Origin: Chromera velia
Lineage: Eukaryota > Sar > Chromeraceae
Length of the DNA stretch: 31,800 bases
Direction: 5' to 3'
NCBI GenBank assembly: GCA_018398765.1
Contig: JAHBMJ010001124.1
Span: forward strand, 4,567 to 36,366
Of the stretch, positions 20,338 to 30,335 are shown one piece after another; position 1 is the stretch's first letter; each line of letters begins with the position of its first letter. The notes under the pieces were generated by a model. That model was not told where the DNA came from. It made no database searches and worked only from the letters and a program-made list of their open reading frames with translations. The translations under genes were made by a program, and so were the position numbers.

Positions 20338-22465
20338 ATTGGAGAAGAAGGAAACTCAGAATTGCACTTATTTCATCATGCATGCTGTGGGAGAGAGGGG
20401 GGAAAGCGGAAGTGAATCATGAGTTCGTGCAAGGGAGTTACTAGGAAAAAGAGAGAGAGAGAAACAGCTGAAGCTGCCCACCTTGTTGGTTTCTGTGATG
20501 AATGGAGGGCGGGGTCTCGGGAGGGCTGTGCTGCTGGCGAGAGGAGACCTTTCTGGGAAAAATACTTAGGTCTCGTCTCAGTTTCTCTCCCTCAGCATTG
20601 TAAGTGGAATGACTTGACACGCAGTGAAGTATTTGATCTGTGTGCCCGGTGCATCCCTGCCTTGACACGGCATAGTTTTTTCTTTTTCATTTCCATGCAT
20701 GCACTCTCTCGTTCTTTTTCTTATTATTAGTAAAGCAATGATTCCTGACAGCGACAGCGGAGACGCATCATGAAGAAAGACAAGACAAGACGTGTCCTTT
20801 CTCACTCAATCGTTAAGGAAGACAATTAAGGATGCCGTTTTTCTTAAAGTTAGTATAAAGAAAGATCGGGACACTTTTCTACATGAACTTTTCGGCTACA
20901 TCCCCGCCTGGGTTGGCTTTGAACATCTGTCAGGGTCTGTGGTCATTCTTTTCTTCCGCGGGAGCTCTAAAGAAAAGTGCGAGCGTGGGACCACTCGGAG
21001 CCTGTTAGAGCCTGTAGAGTCGGAGGGTGAGTCCCTTCGGGAGAGGCATCAGATGAGAGGATGATCTGAAGATCGACTCTGATCGAGTGCATTCATTCAA
21101 TGTAGCATTGAATCCTAGATTGAATAAATCAATGTTAGAATCAATCTTATTCCCTCTAGCTATTTTTCTTAAAGTCTTGATCTAAGCTAGGATCTAGGCT
21201 AGTGTTTAACTCCAGCTTAAGAGTGCGTTTCTCCTTAGGTTAGTCCTTATACGTTTCTCTATGTTTCTCTCTTGTTTCATAAATTTTTTATTCGGTTGTT
21301 TAGTTAATCAATGTCCATCCTAGTGTTTATCATCATCTGATGTTTTATGCCACAACTTGTGCACCCGCGGCCCCGCCCGCGCATGCACCACGCCTATGGC
21401 GCCCGACACAAGCCCTGCCGCGCCCTGCCGATCTGATTGAACACATTGGACTTAGAGATGCCCACATAGAACAAATCAGTCTGAATTCGTCTGCTGATCG
21501 AGTGGAAAAGTCTATGAACAAACCTCTTACATACTCCTACGAGTGAGTAGAATAGACCCGTGAATGCTGCTTCACTGTGGTTTACATCATCATCATATGC
21601 CGTCGGCATCACTGCTGCATCAGTAACAAGTCTATTTCTAGCCATCTAGCATAGTAATTAGTACTAAGCGTTTCGTAACAACGCATAAGGCAGCCACCCC
21701 CGCAAATGCTATAGCGTAAACGGTAGAGGAACGGGCAGAGGGATCCCCGCGTTTATTAGACAAAACGGTGACAGTGCTCTAGAGCACCACTAAATCTAAC
21801 TGAATCACTTATATCACCTAAGTTGTATATCATATATTTGATTTCGAATGAAACGATCTTCAGATAATTAATTTCTGGGTCCGGACTCCGGAATCTAGAA
21901 TCGATTTTTCTTGCACGTAGCGCATGCACTGTCATACAGGTATCTATGCTAGCCATTGCTAGCCGAACTAGTAGCAGAATATTTCTTGTTGCTCATGTAA
22001 TTCACTCATCTTAGCACTCATCTCGATCTGGTTCCTAGTCTGGTTCATGAAAAGCGACAAAAGGAAGCGACAAATTTGAAGTTTCAGTGGGGTTCTTAGG
22101 TCCAGACCGCAACTGTACGTGCGTGCTTTCAACTGTGAAAGCACCAACAAAACCACTATCGCGTGCGAGCGGAAAATTTCCTCAATCCAGTTCCAGACGA
22201 GCCCAGGGACCAACGGCACCAGCTTCTCAAGTTTTTTCTGGGGGTGATAAATGAAGGAAAACGGGCACATTACTTATCAATTTGGTGCAGGACGGACGGA
22301 CGGACGGACGGACGAGGCAAAATCCCCCTTCAACCCTTGCTTGAACACGAACTGTTATGGACAGAGACTAGCGAGACGAACGGCAGGAGGAATGAAGGCG
22401 GATGGTAATGCATTAGAGTTCTCAAATATCGATGCACACACTGCGGACGTCCGGAAAGGCGCATT
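20338..22465. other. Spacer between convergent folD and bestrophin genes
   Basis: It should contain both 3' untranslated regions. The middle (about 21060-22260) is AT-rich with a GC-rich core near 21360-21430 like those in the promoters. Open frames at 20792-21064 and 21340-21546 have no recognisable domain. A GCTAGC inverted pair lies near 21950, and a (GGAC)n repeat at about 22292-22312. A degenerate or solo LTR is possible but not shown. Confidence 0.5.
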
Positions 22466-25400
22466 TCATGAAGAATCAGGCTTAACCTTCCCCCCCTTTG
22501 CCTGCTCCTTTTGCTGCTGCTCTTGCTGCTGTACTGCGGAGCTCGTAAGAGCGCAACGCTCCTTGTTCGGAGGTGGGAGGGACGGCAGGGGTGCTGTGAG
22601 GGTTTTGTGGTCGTCCCCTTGTTGCTGGTGAGTGCCCTGCTGCTGCTGCTGGTGCTGGTGAGAGGTCTTCAAACCTTGGGGGCTTGAGCTTTTTTGGCTG
22701 TTCGTCAATGCACACTCATCTTTCTGCTTCTCTTTCTGCTGAGGGGAAAAGTTTCCGCAAGAGTCGACTCCCATTCCGCCGCCTGCTGTGCCCCCCACTC
22801 CATTCTCACTCCCCTCTGCGACCCCTGGAAGGCGTTCCCTCTCCTTCTGCCTCTCTTTCTCTTCAGAGGGGTGAGGAAAGTCACTCAGACCGCTGCTCAC
22901 TTTCTGGATGGGGGCAGAGTGCCAGGGACGAAATCCGGAGATGGCGAAGAAGGCCTCGCACTCGTGTTGCATGTACTCGTACCATGCCGCTGCAGGCAGG
23001 AAAGTGAGAGAATGCACAGCTGAAAAAGAAGGGAGAGAGACACAGAAACAGAGAGAAGAGCGAAAAGACGATCTCCTCAATGCGTTGATTGACAGAACAG
23101 CACCTCTTCAGCAGTCATGCCTCTTATCGTCTGTCCAAAAATCAATTGCGTCCATGCACACCCCAAATGGAGGGGATGGATACAAAAAAAGAGAGGACAG
23201 CGAAGGAAACGTCCAAGCTTCGAACGGGAGGAGCAGAGAGGTGCTGCAGGGTACCAGAAGAACCAACCCTGACTAAGACCTGCATTCCTTCATGCCTGCG
23301 TGGATGATGGTTCTCTCTCTCTCAGTCAAAGACTTCGATTCTTCACTTGATTGCACGAAAGGAAACGTAAGCAACACTCACTCACTCACTTACTCACTCA
23401 CTTGCAGGGAAATCGGCAGCCCCCCGAGCTCTCAGAGGGTTCAGCAGGCGTTCACACAGGTATAGGAGAGCAAAGTAGACGGCCGGGATGGCACAACAGA
23501 AGACGATCTCGATTGTCACATGCATCACGTCGGCGTCCGCTCTCCAGTGACTCGCGAAAACCAAACCCGTCATTGTTGCCTGTGCAACCCCCAAGGCCCA
23601 CACCACGACGGAAATCATATGGAAGTACGCGAAGGGCAGCTGCGTGTCGGTGTAGCAGAAGGCAGTTCCGATTCCGTCCCTTGCCCTCAGGCAGAGGTTG
23701 TGCAGGGTGACCAACTCGATGTCCGAGGGCACCCTCCCAGCAGCCCGCCACTCGGAGGCCATCGCGGCAATCCATTCCCATATCACCTGTAGGGAGGGGA
23801 TGGGATGAAACGAGAAGAAGGAGGGGGGAACGATAACAGGCCGGCTGAAATGCTATTCTAAGAACGGACAGCTTGAGGAAGGAGGCTGAAGGCATTCTTC
23901 CTCCAAAGCCCTGGCAGTGCCTCGTTTCCTTCCCTTCCTCCCTGCACGTGTTGTTCTTCCGAGAGCAGCATGTGGGGGCAGGAATCAACCACAGAGAAAT
24001 GCCTGCCTCTCTCTCACACACACACTCATACTCACACACACACACACACACACATACACACACTCACACACACACACACACACACACTCACTCACTTACT
24101 CACACACACATACACACACGCAAACACACACCAGAAGGGAGAGAGAACGAGGAGGGGAGAGGGAGCGGAAGGAAGACAAACAAACAAAGAGCTGGGCAGC
24201 CTCGGACGAGGGAGACACAGACGCAGAACCCAGTAGAGAGGAGACAGCAAGAAATTTGACCAGAGGACAGTGCAGTATGGGTGCAGAAGACATGCAGAAT
24301 TTCTCATGATTTTCCCTCCCTCTTCTTTGTCTTATTGCGAAGACAAACAATCAAATAGGTGTACGCACACATCCGTCCAGGTTGTCCTACAGACCCCCAC
24401 CCTTGTCCTACTTCTTTGCGTTATTCTTCTTGTCAAATCGCCATCCCCATGAGGCAGAAAGAACAGGAAGGACAAGACCAACATACTCACTGTCTCGTCT
24501 TCCTGCTTCTTTTCTTCCCTACCTGATGCTTTGAGGGGAGGGGGTCCAAGATCGACAGTTCCTCCTCTGTGATCATTCCTGCCTCCTGGAGATCTGACAT
24601 CGTCCACTCTTCACTCGCCTGCTTATACACAAGGGCGTGAGAAAGAAGACAGTACCTGCACGCAGCACAGCATAATGCAGTGCAGTGAAAATGCATCATC
24701 ATGGACAAAAGAATTGCTTGAAAGCATAGGCCGCACTGGGAATGAAAACAGACACCAGCAAATCGTCGCCGACAGGGGTGGGTCGGGTCACCGTGTGCCT
24801 AGTGATGCAGAGAGTCTCACCCACCCAAATGTTCCGTGTCCACTCCATTTTTCTTCAATTTACCTGGAAAATGCCAGGCCGAGCAAATGCGATCCAGCAA
24901 CAGTGAGCAAGGAAAAGCATGCGATGCGCACATGAAGGCGGACACAGAAAGCGAGACAGACAGACAGACAGACTATATGTTTCTTCTTCTCCCTTCTTTT
25001 CTTCATGAACACAACAGACAAAAAGAAAGAAAGCAACAAAGACAAAAGAACATCACGACAACTCAGACAAAGTGGGGGGGGGGGGCGAAAGGTGAGAGTT
25101 AAGCGCCCCTTGCCTCTCCACCTCCCGACAGACTTTCACGTGATCACTGGTTTCACACGCTACTCCTCTGCTGCTTCCAGTCAAGACAAGGAAGAGAAAC
25201 AGCCAGCCAGACAGACAAACAGACAGACCTGAGTACCGTATGCCTGGTGTGTTTGTCTTCCTCACTGTTTTGGTTGATGTACAGCGACATCATCATGCAG
25301 AAATTGTCAATTGCTCCCCAGAGCCCGCCAATGCCGTCCGTCCGAATGGTCCACCATCTGTTCACACAAACCGAAACGTACAGGCCCAGCAGAAACGGAG

Positions 25401-25974
25401 TAAAGCTGTGCAAGAACGTCACCACACCCCTGAATGTTTCCGTGTTGCGTTTGTAATTTTCGACCTCTGCAACTGGTTGAAATATGGCAGCAAAGAAAAC
25501 CAGCCCGCTTATGGAGACCAAAAAGAGTATGCTGAGAAGCAGTCGTTTGGAGTAGAACGCGGAGGCGGGATTGAAAATTCCGTCAATCACACCCCAGAGG
25601 AGGAAGCGCTTCGGCTCATAGTTCATCATTTGACCATCACAGAATTTGACCCCCCGAATAATTTTAATTCTTTCTAGCGGCATGCCCACTCGCGTGCCTT
25701 CATGTCCCGTCTTCCCGTATGCCCTCATCTCATGCTCCACTCCCAGAGGGTTGGGTATCGGCATCGGGGGCAGGACTGTGCCCCCGGTGTTGCATCTTCC
25801 GCTGCGCCTCTTAAGCTCTCCGCTTTCCAGCAAAGACTCGCGACTTGTGCTGCCGTACTGAGCCAGAGAGGGGCCCAGCACGGGGCTGCCCTTCAAGAGG
25901 GCATGAATACTCGGGGAGCTGTGGAGGTTGCCCATGGAGCGAAAGCGGAGAAGCGGCTCGTCTCCGTCGGTCAT
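22466..25974 (-). CDS. BEST: Bestrophin-type anion channel, four exons
   Basis: Bestrophins are pentameric chloride/bicarbonate channels of plasma, ER or thylakoid membranes. Exons: 25974-25229, 24655-24523, 23786-23402, 22989-22466, all GT-AG and in phase, 595 residues. Residues 1-110 are a disordered, Ser/Arg-rich tail. Membrane segments lie near 141-165, 181-205, 343-365 and 383-408. Family landmarks are LLGLYVSVCVNRWW, a RYCLLSHALV block across the exon 1/2 junction, the QEAGMITEEE segment and a VIWEWI block. An ERLLNP motif corresponds to EQLINP of animal bestrophins. The acidic Ca2+ clasp that follows in animals (EDDDDFE) is here RARGAADF. The C-terminal 170 residues are low-complexity and Gln-rich. 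An in-frame ATG at 26148 would add 58 residues; 25974 was preferred as the first ATG within protein-like sequence, but this is not proven. No plastid leader is evident. Confidence 0.88.
24012..24122. repeat. (CA)n microsatellite in bestrophin intron 2
   Basis: About 110 bases of CA repeats with TACA and CTCA interruptions on the plus strand. On the sense strand it is a GT tract. Confidence 0.95.
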
Positions 25975-26769
25975 TTTTTCTTTGTGAATTTCAGTGCACT
26001 GGTACAGTGGAACACAGTCTGACGGAATAGGCGTGGGGGGAGGGGAGGGGAAGGTCAGCAAGCAGAGAGTCTCCGCTCGTTCGTCTCTCCCCGTCTCCTG
26101 TATCCTTTCTTCTTGCTTTAATCCGTTTGCTTCTGTACAGTTTCTCAAATAATTTCTTCTGTCCTCATCCGATCTTCATGGTCTCATTCCCTTTTCCTTC
26201 CGGAGTTTGACTGTGTCTATTGACCTCCAATGGCCCGAACATGCCCGAACAGATGGTGAATGTCGATACTTTGCAGACATTTTGCAGACGTACGTGCATA
26301 ACAACTGGCGGCGGGCGCGCGGGTCGCCGGGCCGGGCGCATGCATGGGTCCGCGCGTCGCCGCGCGCCCGCCGCCATGATGCCGGCCGTCTCCCATCGTC
26401 TCCAAGCTGAGTCTGCAGATCTTTGATGAAGCTAGTCTCCTCAGTAGTTTCGGTCCGAGTCTGGCCTCGATCGTCATTGAGTCGTCAATGAATTCAGGGT
26501 CATGCCTCGTCGATTAAGAACTCGTGCAGTCCAACCGGCACTTTTCGTCTGCTCCCGTTGTTGCCAAGATGCCGTCGTGCAGTCTCTTTTTAACAACGGT
26601 TGGTGTTTATGTAGGCGCATCCTCATGATGGGGCTTCTGTCTGCATGACTGCGGGTCGAAGCCTGTGAGCGGCATTTGTACAGATCGAAGGACGTCCTTG
26701 TGAAGGCACGGTCGAAACTCTAGAGATTCCCGCACCAGAAAGTCAGAAAGAACGCGAACAGAAAAGCGG
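25975..26769. promoter_or_regulatory. Shared divergent promoter region, bestrophin and membrane-protein genes
   Basis: A very GC-rich block (about 26308-26390) of GCGC/CCGG symmetry contains GCATGCAT at 26338. It ends in GGCCGTCTCC and a second CGTCTC (26387-26392 and 26397-26402). This double CGTCTCC arrangement also occurs upstream of folD at 15070-15086. Two more CGTCTC words lie near 26080-26098, nearer the bestrophin start. Regulatory function is inferred from position and recurrence. Confidence 0.45.
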
Positions 26770-27789
26770 ATGGCGGAGGTGACAGGATTTGAGGGAGTCG
26801 AGGGGTGCAAAGTTGCCGAGAATACAGTTGCGTTTGGCATTGCCAGGCTGATTGGCCCCTCTTCCCCCGAGATCATTTTCTGGAAGGCGCCGAGGCCACA
26901 TCTTCTCGACCCTGACGACGCTCTACAGAGTGTCATCGGCTTAGCGCGTAAGTACCACCAGCAGATCGATGAAGAAGGGGTGCACCGGTGCTTTGAAGCA
27001 CCGCGGGAATGGGAATTGAGTTTGCAGGGGGGGGAAGGTTACCAGGCGTTTGCTCAGACGCAACAGCCACGAGAGAATGGAGGTCCTCCAACCGTGCACG
27101 TGCTGATTGCAGAGCGAGCGTTAGATTCAGAAATCGCTTTTGAAATTCTGAAGGAGACGATCGACGAGTTTGAAGAGTTTCTCTCAGTACGTTTTTCAGA
27201 TGACGACGTGCAGATGGTCATTTCGGACATGGGATTCAACAAATTAGGGAAGTTTATGCGTCAGAACATTGACAACATTCTCCACAGACACCTAACCAGG
27301 TGGGTTCATTCGAGGTCCACAGTGCAAGAGGAACAACAACAGAAAAAGGTAGCCAGGGAGGAGGAGAAGCGTGAGAAGGAGCACCAGGAATCGCTTCGGA
27401 AAGAGGCAGAAGAGCAAAAGGAAAGAGAGCAGAAAAAAGAGGAGAGAAGAAAAAGTGGTTTATCAGTGGCGATTGTGTTGGCCATTGTGTTCCTTTTTCT
27501 TGCGGCTGCTTGGATGACCTGGCGCGTCATTCAACAAAATAAAGAGACTTTGAAGTGTTTCTTTTCGGACGTTTTCAATTGGTTGGTGAAGGCGTGGGAA
27601 GAGTTTCAGGTCTGGTTGTCGGGTGTGCGGGAGAGTTTGAAAGATCGGTGGGCTGGGGGGAAGGGTGGGGGAGAAAAAGGGGGAGGCCAGCAGGAGACAG
27701 CCGAAGAGGAGGACGATGACGAGGAGGAAGCCAAAACGATGCAGAGGGTTGCGGGAAGCTTCAGGGCGACGCGAAAGCTGCTCAGGTGA
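26770..27789 (+). CDS. Single-pass membrane protein with possible longin-like N-terminus and coiled coil
   Basis: The frame encodes 339 residues without introns. Residues 1-140 form a mixed alpha/beta-like globular part. Its end (VHVLIAERALDSEIAFEILK) faintly resembles the last strand and helix of longin domains of R-SNAREs. Residues about 184-229 are a Glu/Lys/Gln-rich coiled-coil stretch, 231-251 a membrane helix, and 255-339 an amphipathic then Glu/Asp-rich tail. A tail-anchored SNARE would end after the helix, so this is not a standard one, and no zero-layer Arg is clear. A strong donor (CTCAG then GTGAGA at 27786) overlaps the last codons, so the true C-terminus may lie in a later exon near 28784-28841. 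Function unknown. Confidence 0.75.
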   Translation: MAEVTGFEGVEGCKVAENTVAFGIARLIGPSSPEIIFWKAPRPHLLDPDDALQSVIGLARKYHQQIDEEGVHRCFEAPREWELSLQGGEGYQAFAQTQQPRENGGPPTVHVLIAERALDSEIAFEILKETIDEFEEFLSVRFSDDDVQMVISDMGFNKLGKFMRQNIDNILHRHLTRWVHSRSTVQEEQQQKKVAREEEKREKEHQESLRKEAEEQKEREQKKEERRKSGLSVAIVLAIVFLFLAAAWMTWRVIQQNKETLKCFFSDVFNWLVKAWEEFQVWLSGVRESLKDRWAGGKGGGEKGGGQQETAEEEDDDEEEAKTMQRVAGSFRATRKLLR

Positions 27790-27883
27790 GAGAAAGGAAC
27801 CTGTCTCGCTGAGAAGGAGCTACGGGAATTCTGGGGTGGGGATCTGGACCCGCGAAGGAAAAGGAAGAAAACCGAAACAGAAC

Positions 27884-28221
27884 AAGGAAGGAAGGAAGGA
27901 AGGAAGGAAGGAAAGAAAGAAAGAAAGAAAGAAAGAAAAGAAAGAAAGAAAGAAAGAAAGAAAGGAAGGAAGGAAGGAAGGAAGAAAGGGAGGGAGGGAG
28001 GGAGGGAGGGAAGGAAAGAAGGAAGGAAGGAAGGAAGGAAGGAAGGGAAGGAAGGAAGGAAGGAAGGAAGGAAGGAGGGAAGGGAGGGAAGGAAGGAAGG
28101 AAGGAAGGGAAGGAAGGAAGGAAAGAAGGAAGGAAGCAAGGAAGGAAGGAAGGAGGGAAGGGAAGGAAGGAAGGAAGGAAGGAAAGGAAAGGAAAGGAAG
28201 GAAGGAAGGAAGGAAGGAAGG
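27884..28221. repeat. (GGAA)n/(GAAA)n purine tract, about 340 bp
   Basis: Nearly pure GGAA and GAAA tetranucleotides with GGGA patches, starting about 95 bases after the membrane-protein stop. Open frames of over 140 residues on both strands are artefacts of the repeat. Confidence 0.97.
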
Positions 28222-28732
28222 ACGCGGCGAATCAAGTAGGCAAAACACACCCAAAAGCAGTGTCCCATCCTAGGTATCACAGGGGACTTCGATTCTGAGC
28301 TCCACTGTCGTGTACGAGCTTCTTCATGATACTTGCCAAAAGGGCCGGAAAGAGAACGGGGCGTTGTCGCAGGTTACATGAATTGCCCACAGACGAGCCC
28401 ACACGCATCGTATATGGGGGGTAATGATGGCTATTGAAAGAAAGAAAGAAAGAGTGCAGCCAGGACGCAACGGAGGGAACGGAGGCGTTGGTTTCAGAGA
28501 AAAGGGGAGCAGGCTAGACGAGACGACAGTCAGAGTTATGCTGAGTGCAGGGAGAATGACAGGTACAAAATTGAAAACAAAACGGGAAAAGAGGAATTCA
28601 AGGAGGACAGCAGAAGCTAGGGCAGACGAAACAAAGCGAGAAAGCGGAAGAGAAGAGAAGACAGTGCATGCAGACGGAATGCTTTTTTGTCTGACAGTTT
28701 TTCTGTTCCTTTCTCTTCTCTCTCTCTTTCTC

Positions 28733-28767
<35 letters not shown>

Positions 28768-28841
28768 TCTTCTGTGTGTGCAGGGCCTGGCTTCATTCCC
28801 ACGAGTTCCATGGGGTCCTCGCTCCAGGGGAGAGATTTTAG
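28733..28841 (+). other. (TG)n tract and candidate 3' exon of the membrane-protein gene
   Basis: A TG repeat (about 28733-28766) precedes a TGTGCAG acceptor at 28783. Joining from the donor after 27785 (phase 2) would add RAWLHSHEFHGVLAPGERF and a TAG at 28839-28841. The intron would be 998 bases and include the purine tract. Splice consensus is the only support. Confidence 0.3.
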
Positions 28842-30261
28842 CTCATGGATCTGAGGGGTGCATGAGGTGTGAGGCCCTCGTGGTCTTCCACTCCTTTTTT
28901 TTTTTTTGTGCGTGGGAGGGGATCAGAGGGGCCTCGGAGGGATGAGTGTTGTACCCATCGTTTCTTCCTGCGATTTGGGGGTCGCTTTCTTTCTCACTGT
29001 GACTGGCTGGCTGGCTCACTGGCCGGCCTATTGTAGTCAGACTTATCTCTGGATCGAGTCGTTGCCCTTGCTTTCTTGCTCTTTTTCTTTCTTCCTTTGT
29101 TGCGTTTGGTTCTTGAGACGGGGGGTGGGGTGGGGTCGGGTGGGGGGAGGAATTGATGAGATTGAACCAGAGTCGGTTACTGGGCTCAGTAGCATCCAGG
29201 AAAGTCTGTGTGGCGAGATGGACAGAGGCAGCCCCCCTCTCTCGGAAGAATAGCCGTAACGGCTCGATCCGGGAGGTGAGAGGATTTGTGAGACGTGGGC
29301 TGGCTTGGCCTAGGGCCTGGCTTGATCCACAGGACCTCAGAGGCGAACCTTGCGTAATCGTTGGGACTTAACTTGAGTGGAGAGTCCCAGTTTGAGTATT
29401 GCCCGGACAATGGAAACAGAAATCTGTGGATGATTGCTGTTTGAAGCGCCGACGTGAGCTATGCAGGCTTTCAGCGTAGCACTCAGCACAGGAAAACCAG
29501 ACCCTGGCTGGCGTAATGAAGCCTTTTTAGCAGTGGAGCAGGCTCATGCAGGCCGAAGAAATAATGCGTTTTGCTGATTTTGTAGATTGAGTTGCGTGCT
29601 CTCAGTCACATACTACTAATGGCGAATTCTTTGTACGGCAATGCACGCCAACTTGTACAGGGCAACACAACGGATCAAGTCTCATTAAAAGTCGGATTCC
29701 GGCCGTGATTGCAATCTATAGCTTGTAAATTACTATGTTGTAACTCATGTATAGACGGTATAATGGACCTCGATAATTCTGATTTTTTCTTCGATTATAA
29801 TGTGCATGCACGATTTATATTTCAAAAGTTATTGTGAATCAATGAAAATCATAGTATCATACTAAGAATCATATCAAATGATCTCTCTAGGGACTGCATC
29901 TAGGACTGCACTAATTTCTAGGCTCGGCGTAGTATTGTGAGGCGAGGCACGGGGCCGGCCAACCCCGGGCTGAGCCGAACTGGCGCGCCCTACCGCCGTT
30001 GGGACCCACACGGCTCACAGCACACGTACGCAGGCTCATGGAGGCGCCGCCATGGCAGTCTGTATTGGAAGAGAAATAATATACAGACGGGAGTAATTAA
30101 CGTACGACAAATAGAATTAAATAGAAAAGCATGCATTTGTCCTATCAGACGTTGACTGTAAGCAAGCAACCGCACTGTCAGTTCTTCCGTAAGTAGGATG
30201 AGTCAAGTCTCTGAACTAAGCTAGAACTAGCTTAGGAGGTGGGGAACCAAGCTTCCCTACG
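28842..30261. other. Spacer and presumed 5' LTR side of the gypsy-like element
   Basis: No gene is firmly supported. Open frames at 28906-29253 (plus) and 29186-29410 (minus) overlap and show no domain. From about 29560 the sequence is AT-rich, with a GC-rich island at about 29940-30050 that includes GGCCGGCC and GGCGCGCC. This may belong to an LTR, but its boundaries could not be fixed because the partner LTR is off the right edge. Confidence 0.45.
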
Positions 30262-30279
30262 TGGTAGGACAGAGCCTGG
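30262..30279 (+). other. Candidate tRNA primer-binding site
   Basis: TGGTAGGACAGAGCCTGG starts with the TGGTA that pairs with a tRNA CCA end. It continues into AGAGCC..GGTTCGATC, similar to the complement of initiator-methionine tRNA 3' ends, with a 4-base disagreement. It lies 57 bases before the Gag ATG. No LTR end (CA) sits directly before it. Confidence 0.3.
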
Positions 30280-30335
30280 TTCGATCGGTATTTCAAACAA
30301 CAGCCGTCTCGTCTCTCTTTCTGTTCTTCCTTGAG

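Noticed and set aside
27606-28280. Long open frames across the GGAA/GAAA tract (over 200 residues on the minus strand, similar on plus)
   Set aside because: They are pure translations of a tetranucleotide repeat with no independent coding signal.
29186-29410. Minus-strand 74-residue frame with protein-like composition
   Set aside because: No domain, no supported splice partners, and an overlapping plus-strand frame looks equally good.
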